From contig NZ_CP042906.1 of assembly GCF_008728855.1 (NCBI RefSeq), positions 2,108,001 to 2,172,000 on the forward strand: 64,000 nt of DNA, read 5' to 3'. Below, piece by piece: positions 34,172 through 43,061 of this stretch (its first letter is position 1; each line of letters begins with the position of its first letter). The notes under the pieces are model-generated. The model had not been told where the DNA came from, did no database searches, and was given only the letters and a program-made list of their open reading frames with translations. A program made the translations under genes and the position numbers. The DNA comes from Hypericibacter terrae. Its GTDB lineage: Bacteria; Pseudomonadota; Alphaproteobacteria; Dongiales; Dongiaceae.

Positions 34172-34585
34172 ATGCCGTCGCTTTACGTGGCCCAGAGCAA
34201 GGCCCTGAACGAATGGGGCTCCGATGTCGGGCTCAGCAAGAACCTGTACAAGGTCGGCGTCACCGACCTGCCGCCCAAGGATGCCGTCGCCGTGCTCAAT
34301 GCCGAGAAATTCGCGGCCCAGACCGACTGGGCTCTGATCAAGGCCGAGCCGGTCGAAGGCGTCGACGAGACGGTGCTGCTGGAGCGGCTGGCGCTGAAGG
34401 AGAAGGCGGTCGATCCGAAATATTACCCGCGGATCCGGGGTGCCACCGGCATCTTCCGCGTGAAGCTCGAGAACGCCGAGAACCACATCATCATCAAGGC
34501 GTCGCTCGAAGGCGAGATGCCGAAGCTCGCCAAACTCAAGCCCGCCGAGGTCGCGGGCTATCTCATCCAGAACGCGCTGGGCTAG
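34172..34585 (+). CDS. Conserved protein of unknown function (137 aa)
   Basis: Not firmly recognised. The protein is soluble, with no membrane segment or signal. It begins MPSLYVAQSKALNEWGSDVG and continues SKNLYKVGVTDLPPKDAV. The LYVAQS...LYKVGVTD...LNAEKFAAQTDW arrangement weakly resembles the start of T5orf172/MUG113-type GIY-YIG-like proteins (strand, K-x-G-x-T, strand), but no catalytic residue set is clear. The middle is Lys/Glu-rich, and the end (EMPKLAKLKPAEVAGYLI) looks helical. Codon use matches its neighbours, supporting a real gene. Its stop overlaps the stop of the convergent pseudouridine synthase gene by 3 nt. Confidence 0.75.
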   Translation: MPSLYVAQSKALNEWGSDVGLSKNLYKVGVTDLPPKDAVAVLNAEKFAAQTDWALIKAEPVEGVDETVLLERLALKEKAVDPKYYPRIRGATGIFRVKLENAENHIIIKASLEGEMPKLAKLKPAEVAGYLIQNALG

Positions 34586-35412
34586 GACCTGCCGCCCTCG
34601 TCGCGCCAGCCGCAGGCGACGAGGGCCGCGCGCATATGCGCCGGCACCGGTGCCGCGGCGGTGACTGGCGGCGCGCGTTCGACATAGGGAATTGAAACAG
34701 CACGGGCATGCAGATGGAGCGGCCTGTCGCTGCGGTGCGGCTCTTTTCCCGGCGCGCCATAGACCGGGTCGCCCAGGATGGGACAGCCCAGGGCCGCGCA
34801 ATGCACGCGCACCTGATGGGTCCGTCCGGTCTGCGGCTTGCATTCGAGCCAGCTCATGCCGTCGCCCTGCCCGAGCAGGCGCCAGCGCGTGACAGCGCTC
34901 TGTCCCGACGGGTCGGCGACCATCTTCCAGCCATCCTTCCGATTGAGCTTTCGCAAGGCCAGCTCGACGACACCGGACGCCGCCTTGGGCGATCCGACCA
35001 CCACCGCCCAATAGGTCTTCTCGATCTCACCCGCGGCAAACAGCGCGTTGAGCCGGCGCAGCGCGCTGCGCCGGCGCGCCAGTACCAGGCAGCCGCTGGT
35101 ATCGCGGTCGAGACGGTGGGCGAGGGAAGGGGCCGTCCGCATCTCGAAGCGCAAGGCGTCGAGCGCGGCCTCGAGCGAAAGACCGCCCGAGGGCCCGGGA
35201 TGAACCGCGAGGCCCGCCGGCTTGTCCAGGATGATGAGCTCGCGGTCGCGATGGAGCACGCGCGCGGGCAATTCCTGCATCAGCGCGTTCACCGCCGAGG
35301 CAGCGGGCGCCGGCGGCATCGAGGGAGGTGGCATCGCGCGCACTGCATTGCCAGGCGGGCGCGTCTTGCGCCTGGATCCGGTCCGTCTCGATGAAGCACT
35401 TGGCCGTTTCAT
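34582..35412 (-). CDS. RluA family pseudouridine synthase
   Basis: 276 residues from the ATG at 35412. Core motifs: VLHRDRELIILDKPAGLAVH, catalytic LAHRLDRDTSGCLVLAR (Asp of HRLDRDTSG), IEKTYWAVVVG, and the ECKPQTGRTHQVRVH/ALGCPILGDPVYG block. No S4 domain is visible at the N-terminus, which is instead a basic, Pro-rich tail of ~45 residues. The enzyme isomerises uridine in rRNA or tRNA. The start is uncertain because none of the ATGs at 35412, 35334 or 35319 has a good Shine-Dalgarno. The gene converges on the unknown gene at 34172. Confidence 0.88.
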   Translation of the reverse strand: MKRPSASSRRTGSRRKTRPPGNAVRAMPPPSMPPAPAASAVNALMQELPARVLHRDRELIILDKPAGLAVHPGPSGGLSLEAALDALRFEMRTAPSLAHRLDRDTSGCLVLARRRSALRRLNALFAAGEIEKTYWAVVVGSPKAASGVVELALRKLNRKDGWKMVADPSGQSAVTRWRLLGQGDGMSWLECKPQTGRTHQVRVHCAALGCPILGDPVYGAPGKEPHRSDRPLHLHARAVSIPYVERAPPVTAAAPVPAHMRAALVACGWRDEGGRS

Positions 35413-35516
35413 GGGACAGCGATCATAGCGGCAAGCGCGGGCTGCGGGGTGGTGTCGGGCCAGCCATGCCGGGGTCGCGTTTGACGGACCCGAGTCCCGC
35501 CGCCAGGATGCCAACC

Positions 35517-35945
35517 ATGACGGACAAAGCTGCGGCTCCCTTCGCCTTGCAGGGGCTCGACCATGTCGTGATCCGGGCGCGCGATCCGGCCCGGCTCGAG
35601 CGCTTCTATTGCGAGGTGCTGGGTTGTGCCCTGGAGCGGTGTCAGGAAAAGATCGGCCTGACCCAGTTGCGCGCAGGGCGTTCCCTGATCGACCTGGTCG
35701 ATATCGCCGGGCCCCTGGGCGGACCCGGCGGCAGGGCGCCCGTGATCGAGACGCGCAACATGGATCATTTCTGCCTGCGCATCGAACCCTTCGCGCCGGC
35801 GGCGATCAGGGATCATCTGGCGCGCCATGGGATCGAAGCCGGAGCGGTGGAAAGCCGTTACGGCGCGGAAGGCGAAGGCCCTTCGCTCTATCTGCAAGAT
35901 CCCGAGGGCAACGAGGTCGAACTCAAGGGCCCGCCGCCGCGCTGA
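35517..35945 (+). CDS. VOC superfamily protein (glyoxalase-like)
   Basis: 142 residues. One VOC module: ALQGLDHVVIRARDPARLER at the start with a metal-type His in LDHVVI, second half MDHFCLRIEPF, end SLYLQDPEGNEVELKGP with the usual terminal Glu. The likely metal ligands (His, His, Glu) fit type I glyoxalase or extradiol-like folds, but no substrate can be assigned. AGGA precedes the ATG at 35517 by 8 nt; an ATG at 35508 lacks one. It is divergent from the pseudouridine synthase gene and convergent with cspA. Confidence 0.85.
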   Translation: MTDKAAAPFALQGLDHVVIRARDPARLERFYCEVLGCALERCQEKIGLTQLRAGRSLIDLVDIAGPLGGPGGRAPVIETRNMDHFCLRIEPFAPAAIRDHLARHGIEAGAVESRYGAEGEGPSLYLQDPEGNEVELKGPPPR

Positions 35946-35984
35946 GGCAGCGCCGGCGTCATTCCGATCCGCCAAAGCCGACAC

Positions 35985-36018
35985 AAAAAGAAAGCGGCGA
36001 CCCGTTGCGGGTCGCCGC
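35985..36018 (-). terminator. Intrinsic terminator of the cold-shock gene
   Basis: On the minus strand GCGGCGACCC (36018-36009), a 5-nt loop and GGGTCGCCGC (36003-35994) form a perfect 10-bp stem. It is followed by TTTCTTTTT encoded at 35993-35985. It lies 50 nt after the cspA-type stop. Confidence 0.9.
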
Positions 36019-36068
36019 CGTCATCTCGTGTCTAGTGGAGGCCCCCCAAAGAAACCCCCGGCAGGCGA

Positions 36069-36272
36069 TCAGCCGACCTTCAGGTTCGCCGCCGCAGCCT
36101 TGCCGCGTTCGGAGACGAGGTCGTAGGAAACCTTCTGCCCCTCAGCCAGCCCATCCAGGCCGGCGCGCTGCACGGCCGTGATGTGCACGAACACATCCTT
36201 CGAGCCGTCGCTCGGGCAAATGAAGCCGTAACCCTTCGTCGCGTTGAACCACTTCACGGTACCGCTAGCCAT
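36069..36272 (-). CDS. Cold-shock domain protein (CspA family)
   Basis: 67 residues, the full single cold-shock domain. RNP1-type motif KGYGFICP and RNP2-type motif DVFVHITAV are present, with N-terminal GTVKWFN. It binds single-stranded RNA/DNA and acts as an RNA chaperone. The long, GC-structured upstream region and the strong terminator downstream are typical of independently regulated csp genes. The window cannot show whether it is cold-induced or constitutive. Confidence 0.96.
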   Translation of the reverse strand: MASGTVKWFNATKGYGFICPSDGSKDVFVHITAVQRAGLDGLAEGQKVSYDLVSERGKAAAANLKVG

Positions 36273-36584
36273 AGTCTTTCAGACTCCTCTAGAGCGTCTA
36301 TGCGCATCGCCATATGCCACGCGACGACCGCGTGACCTTTGGCATTCACAACCTGTCTAGGAGTTGACTTGAATGCGCACCCCCTCGGGGGGTGGACCCA
36401 AAACGGCTTTAGTCCGTCACAGGCCTTGGGCAGCAAGACACGCCAGAACTCGATTGCGGCGGGAAGATATGGCCGTAAGGGGACGATAAGTCAACGAAAT
36501 TCCTGAATTGCCCATGTTTCCATGGGATTCTGGCCCTTGGTTGAACGTCAAACCAGGGGGGCAACCAGCCAGGGAAATTCGGCA
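36273..36584 (-). promoter_or_regulatory. Structured leader of the cold-shock gene and 3' region of the PAS kinase gene (312 nt)
   Basis: No gene can be supported here. On the minus strand the part near cspA forms a nested hairpin at 36314-36345 (outer ATGCC/GGCAT, inner CACGCG/CGCGTG). A second perfect stem, CACCCCC/GGGGGTG, lies at 36378-36394. AGAGGAG lies 11 nt before the ATG. A CCCATG/CATGGG stem at 36511-36526 may mark the end of the kinase transcript, though no U-run follows. A long folded 5' leader is usual for csp mRNAs; function here is inferred. Confidence 0.45.
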
Positions 36585-39500
36585 TCAGGGGTTGCCGCGT
36601 CCCAATAACGTGGCAAGACGACGCCCCAACTCGCTGGGACGAAACGGCTTGTCCAGCATGGCCTCGGCCTCGTCGCCCCGGCTTCCCGCGGCCCGCTCGC
36701 TGAAGCCCGAGGTCAGCAGCACCAGGATGCCGGGCCGGCGTTCGCGCGCGATGCGTGCCAGCTCGAAGCCGCTGATGCCCCCCGGCAGCACGACGTCGCT
36801 GAACAGCACCGCGATGTCGGGCCGCTGCTCGAGCAACGCCAGGGCCGTGGGGCCGTCGGCTGCCTCCAGGGGCTCGTAATTGAGGGCGCGGAGCGCCTCG
36901 GCGGAATAGGCCCGCATGTCGGGGCGATCCTCGACGACCAGCACCGTCTCGCTTTCGCCCCGCAGGCTGCGATGCGAGGAGGCGGGAGCGTCGGCCGCCG
37001 TCAGAGAGACCGGCGCGCGCGGCAGGTAGAGGCTGATGACGGTGCCCTCGCCGACGCGGCTGTCGAGCTGCAGGAAGCCGCCCGACTGCTTGACGAAACC
37101 ATAGACCATGCTCAGGCCCAGACCGGTTCCCTTGCCGACTTCCTTGGTCGTGAAGAAGGGCTCCAGCACGCGGGGGAGGACTTCCGGGGGGATGCCGGTG
37201 CCGGTGTCGCGCACGGATATTCGCACATAGTCGCCGGGCAGCGCCTCGCTGTCCGCTGCCACCGCATCTTCCTCGATGGTCGCGTTGTTGAGCTCGATCG
37301 CCAGTTCGCCGCCCATCGGCATGGCGTCGCGGGCATTGATGGCGAGATTGAGGATCGCGGCCTCGAGCTGGCCGCCGTCGATCTGCGCTGGCCAGAGGCC
37401 CGGCTGTATCCGGGTCTCGATCGAGATCGATTCGCCCAGCGATCGCTGCATGAGGACCATCATGCCGCCCACCAGTTCCGAAAGATTGGTGGCCTTGGGC
37501 AGGAGCATCTGGCGGCGCGAGAAGGCGAGCAGCCGGCGGATCAGCGCAGCCCCGCTTTCGGCCGCGTCGAGGGCCGTTGACAGCAGCGACTGGGCCTTGG
37601 TGCCGCCCGGCATCTGCGCGGCCAGCAGATCGAGGTTGCCGACGATGACGCCCAGCAGATTGTTGAAGTCGTGCGCGACGCCTCCGGTGAGCTGGCCGAC
37701 CGCCTCCATCTTCTGGGCCTGGCGCAGCTGGGCTTCCATGGTCAGGCGCTCGGTCATGTCGAAGGCCATGCCGAAGAAGCCGGCAACCTTGCCGTTGGCG
37801 TCCACATGCGGGACATAGAGCATCTCGATGTCGCGCGGGGGGCCGGCGGGATACTGCCGGTGCAGCTGCACCTTCACCGCCTTGCCGGCCTTCGCCTCGC
37901 GGACATAGGGCCGCATGAAGCGATAGGTTTCGGCATCCATGAATTCCTGCATGGTCTGCCCGACCAGTTCCTCGGCCGGCTTGCCGTACCAGCGCTCGGC
38001 GGTCGCATTCACGAACTGGAGCCGCTCGTCCATGTCCATATAGCCGATCGAGATCGGCAGATGGTCGGTCATGAGCTTGAGGCGGGCGGCCCCCTCCTTG
38101 AGGGCGCGCTCCGCTTCGCGCAGCTCGGTGATGTCCTGGATCGTGCCGGTGGCGCCGGCGATCTTGCCGTCCGGCGTCCGGTCCCACTCGCCGCGCTCGC
38201 TGATGGTGCGCCAGTCGCCGCCGGCATGCTGGATGCGATACTCGATCGAGTAGGTGAGGATGCGCATGGCGACGAAATCGTCGAACACCAGCTTGAGGGC
38301 GGCCCCGTCGTCCGGATGCACGAAATGCTCGAGATATTCGAGGTTGCTCATCCGTGCCAGACGCTCGACCGGAACGCCGAAGATGGCGGCGGCTTCCGGG
38401 GAGTAATGCGAGGTTGCGGCCTGCCAGCTATCGGGCCACGCGTCCATGTTCCAATGCCAATAGGCCAGCTTGGCGATCTGCTGGGCGCGCTTCAATTGCG
38501 CCTCGCTGCGCCGCAAGGCGGCCTGGGCCGCGACCCGTTCGGTGACGTCCTGCAGCACGCCGGTTGCGCCGGCGACATTGCCGGCGGCATCGTAGTCGAA
38601 CTGCGCGATCTCGTGGATCCAGCGCCAGGTGCCGTCGCTGTTGCGCCCGCGATAATCGATCTCGTAACGGGTCAGCTCGCCGGTCAGCGAACGTTTGAGG
38701 ATGTTGAGAACCCGCGCGGCATCCTCCGGATGCACGAAACGGCGGACCCATTCCTCGGTCGGGACCCGCAGCTCCTCCGGATCGACGCCGAAGATTTCCG
38801 CCGCCACGGCCGAAAAGTGGGCCGCGCCCTGGCCGACGGGCCGATCGGTGGCGCCGGCGCGCCAGACCCAATGACCGACGCGGGCCGTCCGTTGGGCACG
38901 GACCAGCAGTGCCTCGCTGTGGCGCAGGGCCTGGTCGGATTCGACGCGCGCGGTGATGTCGAGGATCACGCCGGTCGCGCCCAGACGATGATCGTCGTCC
39001 GTGTCCCATTCGGCGATCTCGTGGATCCACTTCCACTGGGTCTCGCCATGGCGGATCCGGTATTCGGCCTCGTAGCGCCGTTCGCCCTCGAGGAAGAAGC
39101 GGTCATAGATGTCCTGGATCCGAGCCCGGTCGTCGGGATGGACGAAACGCACCACGAACTGGCGGTCGGGCACGATCAGGTCGCTGGGCTGCACGCCATA
39201 AATCCGGGCTGCGGTGTCCGAGTAGTAGATCGCGCCCTCATGCCATTCATTGCTGTCCGGGCTGGGGCGCCAGCGCCAATAGCCGAGTTTGGCGACCTCC
39301 TGCGCGCGCGTGAGCAGCCTCTCGCTCTCACGCAATGCCGTTTCGACATTGCTGCGGTCGGTGACGTCCTGGAGCGCGCCCGACGCGCCCGTGACGCATC
39401 CGTCCGGTCCGTAGTCCCATTCGCCGGTATCGAATACCATCCTCCAATCGCCCGTCACGCCATGACGAACCCGGTATTCGACGGCATAGGTTCGCGTCTT

Positions 39501-41882
39501 CTCGGTGTTGAATGCGTCGAACACCTTCCGCACGCGCTCGCGGTCGGCGGGATGTAGGAAGCGATCGATCAATTCCTCATCGGTGCCGCGCAAATCTTCC
39601 GGCGGGATCCCGAAGATCTTCGCGATCGACGGAGAATAGACATAGGGGGCGTTGCGCGGATCGGGCAAGGTGGGATCGAAGGCCCAGTGCCAATAACCGA
39701 GCTTGGATATCTCCTGGGCGCGAGTCAGCATCTCCTGGCTGCGCCGCAGGGCACGGTTGGTCTCGACGCGCTCGGTGATGTCCTGGATGGCGCCGGATGC
39801 GCCTGTCGCGCGGCCATCGGGGCCATATTCCCACTCGCCGCTGTCGCACACGGTCCGCCATTCGCCATTGGCGTGGCGGATGCGGTACTCGGCCGAATAG
39901 GAACGCAGCTTGCAGGCGCAGAAGTCGGCGAGTATCTGGCCAAACCGCGAACGATCGTCGGGATGGAGGAACCGCTCCACGAACTCCGCGTCGGTCAATT
40001 CGAGCTCGGTAAGCCCGACCCCGAAGATCTCGCTGATGGAATCGGAGTAGATGTGGGGCGCCTGGCTGGGATCTTCCACGGTCGGATCGCCATGCCAATG
40101 CCAATAGGCGAGCTTGGCGATGCGCTGGGCGCGCAGAAGCATCTCCTCGCTGCGGCTGAGCGCCCGCTTGCTGTCGACCTGCTCGGTGATGTCCTGGAAG
40201 GCCCCCGTGGCCGATACGGACCGGCCGGATTCGTCATAGTCCCAGGCCGTGATCTCGCGGAGATGACGCCATCCGCCCTTGCCGTCGGTGACGCGGAACT
40301 CGATGGCATAGCGCTCGATCTCATGGAGGCTGAACCGGCGAAAGGCATCCGCGACCTTGGCCCGATCGGCGGGGTGAACGAAGCGCTTGAGATATTCGCG
40401 CGAGGTGATCTGAAGCTGCGACTTGTCGACGCCGTGGATTTCCGCCGCGGTATCGGACCACTCCATGATCGGCGACGGGGTGCCGTCCCAGCTGCCCTCG
40501 GTCCACTGCCAATGGCCGATGCGCGCGAGCTGTTGGGCGCGATGGACCTGGGCCGTGTGCCGGCGCATCGACTCTTCGACCGCCAGGCGCTCGGTGATGT
40601 CCTGCAGGACTCCGGTCGTGCCGAGCGGAAGCCCGTCCGGAGTGAAATCCCACTCCGCGACATCGTGGATGGTCCGCCATTCGCCGGAAGAATGCCGAAT
40701 GCGATAGCGCAGCGAATAGCTGGCAATGTCGCGTTTCAGGAAGCGCGCGAGCGTCGCGATGAAACCGGCCCGGTCGTCGGGATGGACGAACCGGGCGGCA
40801 TATTCCTTCCCGGCGAGCGCCAGTTCGGCGGCCGGAACGCCGTGGATTTCCGCCGCTTCCGGCGAAAACTCGATCGCTTCGGGAAGGCCGTTCCCATCCG
40901 GCCCGCAACGCCAGGTCCAGGTGCCGAGCTTGGCCATTTTCTGGGCGCGCGCCATCATGGCGGAGCGCCGCCATTCGGTCATCTGGGCATCGAGCCGCTC
41001 GGTGATGTCCTCGACGATGCCGGCAACGCCCGTCAGCTCACCCTCGGGCCCATGATCCCAGGTGGCGAACTCGCGCAGGGTGCGCCATTCGCCGTCGGCG
41101 CGCCGGGCCCGGTAGGTAATCTCGAGCGAGGGATGGCCGGGACTGCGGAACACGGTCCAGACATCCATGACGCGCTGGCGATCCTCGGGATGGACGAAGC
41201 GCTCGAGGAACCGTTCCGGCGGGATGTCGAGCTCGGCGATCGAGACTCCGAAGATATCGGCCACCTCCTGGGAATGATGGTACTCGCCGTGAAAGGCGAA
41301 GGGATCCTCGCCGATGGCGGTCCACCGCCAGGAGCCGACCCGCGCGATGCGCTGCGCGGAAGCCAACAGGGTTTCGCTCTGGCGCAGGCGCGCCTCGAGC
41401 TGGTTGCGGTCCGTGATGTCCTGGACGACGCCCGCGGCGGCGACGGGCGATCCTTCCGGCGAGAGATCCCATTCGCCGGCCTCGTGCACCGTCCGCCAGT
41501 CTCCGGTGGCATGGCGGATACGGAATTCGATCGAATATTGCAGCAGCTGGCGGCGCCGGAAGCGCATGAAGATGGAACGCGCACGATCCCGGTCGTCGGG
41601 ATGCACGAACCGCTCCACGAAATCGAGCGTGTCGTAGCCCGGCTCGTTGAGATTCACGCCGAAGATCTGCTCGATGCCGTCCGAGTAGGTGCAGGCCATG
41701 CGCAGGCCGTTGTCGGCGACCGGACCCGACAGATGCCAGAAGGCGAGGCGGCCGATGCGCTGCGCGCGCCGCAGCATGATCTCCGCCGCCGTCTCGCTCG
41801 GCATAGCCGTCGACGCTGGCGCGGCTTCCAGCGCGCGCAACTTGACGGAAATCGGATTCGGCAGCTTCGGCAGTGGCATCAT
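36585..41882 (-). CDS. Giant hybrid sensor histidine kinase with a nine-fold PAS array
   Basis: 1765 residues, no membrane segment seen, so cytosolic sensing is likely. Nine PAS_3-like modules run from about residue 35 to 1251. Each follows one plan: AQxIAxLGxWxW start, IFGV, FVHPDDR, YRIRHxxGEWRT, and QDITER end. A tenth, PAS_4-like module (~1265-1381) follows, with FVNATAERWYGKPAEELVG. Then a kinase core: His1404 in GGVAHDFNNLLGV, HATPase motifs NARDAMP, DTGTGIPPEVLPRV and GKGTGLGLSMVYGF, and a receiver domain (~1640-1760) with phospho-acceptor Asp1696 in FSDVVLP. No response regulator gene is adjacent, so output presumably goes to a distant phosphotransfer protein. The start is ATGATG at 41882/41879. 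Confidence 0.95.
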   Translation of the reverse strand: MMPLPKLPNPISVKLRALEAAPASTAMPSETAAEIMLRRAQRIGRLAFWHLSGPVADNGLRMACTYSDGIEQIFGVNLNEPGYDTLDFVERFVHPDDRDRARSIFMRFRRRQLLQYSIEFRIRHATGDWRTVHEAGEWDLSPEGSPVAAAGVVQDITDRNQLEARLRQSETLLASAQRIARVGSWRWTAIGEDPFAFHGEYHHSQEVADIFGVSIAELDIPPERFLERFVHPEDRQRVMDVWTVFRSPGHPSLEITYRARRADGEWRTLREFATWDHGPEGELTGVAGIVEDITERLDAQMTEWRRSAMMARAQKMAKLGTWTWRCGPDGNGLPEAIEFSPEAAEIHGVPAAELALAGKEYAARFVHPDDRAGFIATLARFLKRDIASYSLRYRIRHSSGEWRTIHDVAEWDFTPDGLPLGTTGVLQDITERLAVEESMRRHTAQVHRAQQLARIGHWQWTEGSWDGTPSPIMEWSDTAAEIHGVDKSQLQITSREYLKRFVHPADRAKVADAFRRFSLHEIERYAIEFRVTDGKGGWRHLREITAWDYDESGRSVSATGAFQDITEQVDSKRALSRSEEMLLRAQRIAKLAYWHWHGDPTVEDPSQAPHIYSDSISEIFGVGLTELELTDAEFVERFLHPDDRSRFGQILADFCACKLRSYSAEYRIRHANGEWRTVCDSGEWEYGPDGRATGASGAIQDITERVETNRALRRSQEMLTRAQEISKLGYWHWAFDPTLPDPRNAPYVYSPSIAKIFGIPPEDLRGTDEELIDRFLHPADRERVRKVFDAFNTEKTRTYAVEYRVRHGVTGDWRMVFDTGEWDYGPDGCVTGASGALQDVTDRSNVETALRESERLLTRAQEVAKLGYWRWRPSPDSNEWHEGAIYYSDTAARIYGVQPSDLIVPDRQFVVRFVHPDDRARIQDIYDRFFLEGERRYEAEYRIRHGETQWKWIHEIAEWDTDDDHRLGATGVILDITARVESDQALRHSEALLVRAQRTARVGHWVWRAGATDRPVGQGAAHFSAVAAEIFGVDPEELRVPTEEWVRRFVHPEDAARVLNILKRSLTGELTRYEIDYRGRNSDGTWRWIHEIAQFDYDAAGNVAGATGVLQDVTERVAAQAALRRSEAQLKRAQQIAKLAYWHWNMDAWPDSWQAATSHYSPEAAAIFGVPVERLARMSNLEYLEHFVHPDDGAALKLVFDDFVAMRILTYSIEYRIQHAGGDWRTISERGEWDRTPDGKIAGATGTIQDITELREAERALKEGAARLKLMTDHLPISIGYMDMDERLQFVNATAERWYGKPAEELVGQTMQEFMDAETYRFMRPYVREAKAGKAVKVQLHRQYPAGPPRDIEMLYVPHVDANGKVAGFFGMAFDMTERLTMEAQLRQAQKMEAVGQLTGGVAHDFNNLLGVIVGNLDLLAAQMPGGTKAQSLLSTALDAAESGAALIRRLLAFSRRQMLLPKATNLSELVGGMMVLMQRSLGESISIETRIQPGLWPAQIDGGQLEAAILNLAINARDAMPMGGELAIELNNATIEEDAVAADSEALPGDYVRISVRDTGTGIPPEVLPRVLEPFFTTKEVGKGTGLGLSMVYGFVKQSGGFLQLDSRVGEGTVISLYLPRAPVSLTAADAPASSHRSLRGESETVLVVEDRPDMRAYSAEALRALNYEPLEAADGPTALALLEQRPDIAVLFSDVVLPGGISGFELARIARERRPGILVLLTSGFSERAAGSRGDEAEAMLDKPFRPSELGRRLATLLGRGNP
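38116..41850 (-). repeat. Nine tandem ~410-bp coding modules (PAS array)
   Basis: The segment encoding the module end (QDITER or variant) recurs at about 41410, 41002, 40592, 40182, 39772, 39357, 38951, 38541 and 38130. Spacing is 406-415 bp, or 135-138 codons. The units are diverged at the base level but keep one sequence plan, so they arose by in-frame duplication of a single PAS unit. Confidence 0.9.
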
Positions 41883-42135
41883 CGACCTGAAAACTTATCC
41901 GTCAGTGGCGGCGCGGAGACCGCGGCCGCGTCATCGCAATGCCGGCTGGCACGCGACGGCCGGTTTCTTCCCGATCCGATCGCGGCGCTCTCCCGCCGCG
42001 TGGCCGGGCAATCCGCGGTGGTCTTGCGGACCCCTGGACCGGCCAGTGTCGCAAGATTTCGTAAAGATCAATTAATCGACGGCAAGTTATTGATAATGGG
42101 TCGATTTTACCGGCACCCCGACCCCGGCCGGGCCG
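41883..42135. other. Intergenic stretch (253 nt) upstream of the PAS kinase
   Basis: No gene is supported. An AT-rich core at about 42050-42112 (CAATTAAT, TTGATAAT) contrasts with the flanks and probably holds the kinase promoter on the minus strand, but no clear -35/-10 pair could be fixed by eye. Confidence 0.35.
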
Positions 42136-42996
42136 CTACAGCCGATTCAGCGGCATCCGCAGGTAGACGGTGCCGTTGCTGTCGGGCGGCGGCATCTGCC
42201 CCGCCCGCATATTGACCTGGATCGAGGGAATGATCAGGGCCGGCATGTCGAGCGTCTTGTCGCGGCCTTCGCGCATGGCGACGAAGGCGGCCTCGTCGAT
42301 CCCGTCATGGATATGGATGTTCCGGGCGCGCTGCTCGGCCACGGTCGTCTCCCAGACGAAATGATCGCGGCCGGGGGCCTTGTAATCGTGACAGAGGAAG
42401 ATGCGCGTCGCCGGCGGCAGCGCCAACAGGCGCCGGATCGAACGATAGAGCTGGCGGGCGTTGCCGCCGGGGAAATCGCAGCGCGCCGTTCCGTAGTCGG
42501 GCATGAAGAGCGTGTCGCCGACGATGACTGCATCGCCGGCGAGATAACTGATGCAGGCCGGCGTGTGGCCGGGCGTGTGCATCACCTGCAGCTCGAGCGA
42601 TCCGATGAGCAGGCGATCGCCGTCGGCGAAGAGCCGATCGAACTGCCGCCCGTCGGGCTCGAGATCGGTCGCGTTGAAGACCGGCTTGAAATAGCGCTGG
42701 ACCTCGCTGACGGCGCGGCCGATGCCGGTTCGGGCGCCGGTCTTTTCCTTGAGATAGGCGGCGGCGCTCAGATGGTCGGCATGGACATGGGTCTCGAGGA
42801 TCCACGCAATCTCCATGCCGCCGGCGGCCGCCGCGGCCAGGATCCCGTCGGCCGATTTATGGCCGGTGCGTCCCGACTTGGGATCGAAATCCAGCACCGG
42901 ATCGACGATGGCCGCTTTGCGGCTGTCGGGGTCCGAGACGAGATAGGAGACGGTGAAGGTGGGTTCATGAAAGAAGGACTGGATGGTCGGATTCAT
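42136..42996 (-). CDS. MBL-fold metallo-hydrolase, persulfide dioxygenase/Blh-like
   Basis: 286 residues. Metal motif THVHADH (about residues 69-75), then HTPGHTPACISYL, GDTLFMPDYGTARCDFPGG and LFLCHDY-type IFLCHDYKAPG. The DxGTARCDFPGG segment and overall length match the ETHE1/Blh group of iron-dependent persulfide dioxygenases, which differs from glyoxalase II in having a single-iron site. The likely role is oxidation of glutathione persulfide in sulfide detoxification. No rhodanese or SqrR/BigR-type repressor is adjacent, so this stays an inference from motifs. It stands before, and may be read through from, a small gap to the next genes on the same strand. Confidence 0.85.
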   Translation of the reverse strand: MNPTIQSFFHEPTFTVSYLVSDPDSRKAAIVDPVLDFDPKSGRTGHKSADGILAAAAAGGMEIAWILETHVHADHLSAAAYLKEKTGARTGIGRAVSEVQRYFKPVFNATDLEPDGRQFDRLFADGDRLLIGSLELQVMHTPGHTPACISYLAGDAVIVGDTLFMPDYGTARCDFPGGNARQLYRSIRRLLALPPATRIFLCHDYKAPGRDHFVWETTVAEQRARNIHIHDGIDEAAFVAMREGRDKTLDMPALIIPSIQVNMRAGQMPPPDSNGTVYLRMPLNRL

Positions 42997-43061
42997 GAAT
43001 CACCTGTCGCGCGGCGGGGCCACCTCTATCTCATTTCCCGGCGAAAAGTTCCATCGAAAGG

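Noticed and set aside
32140-34173. Minus-strand 677-codon frame opposite the RND pump
   Set aside because: Antisense shadow of a textbook RND gene, no domain and no ribosome-binding site.
38116-41850. Regular repeats considered as a CRISPR or other DNA repeat array
   Set aside because: The 410-bp period is protein-coding and the units are diverged at DNA level; there are no short identical repeats with unique spacers.
39687-42215. Plus-strand 842-codon frame opposite the PAS array
   Set aside because: Its repeats mirror the PAS modules on the other strand, and the composition is unlike real proteins.
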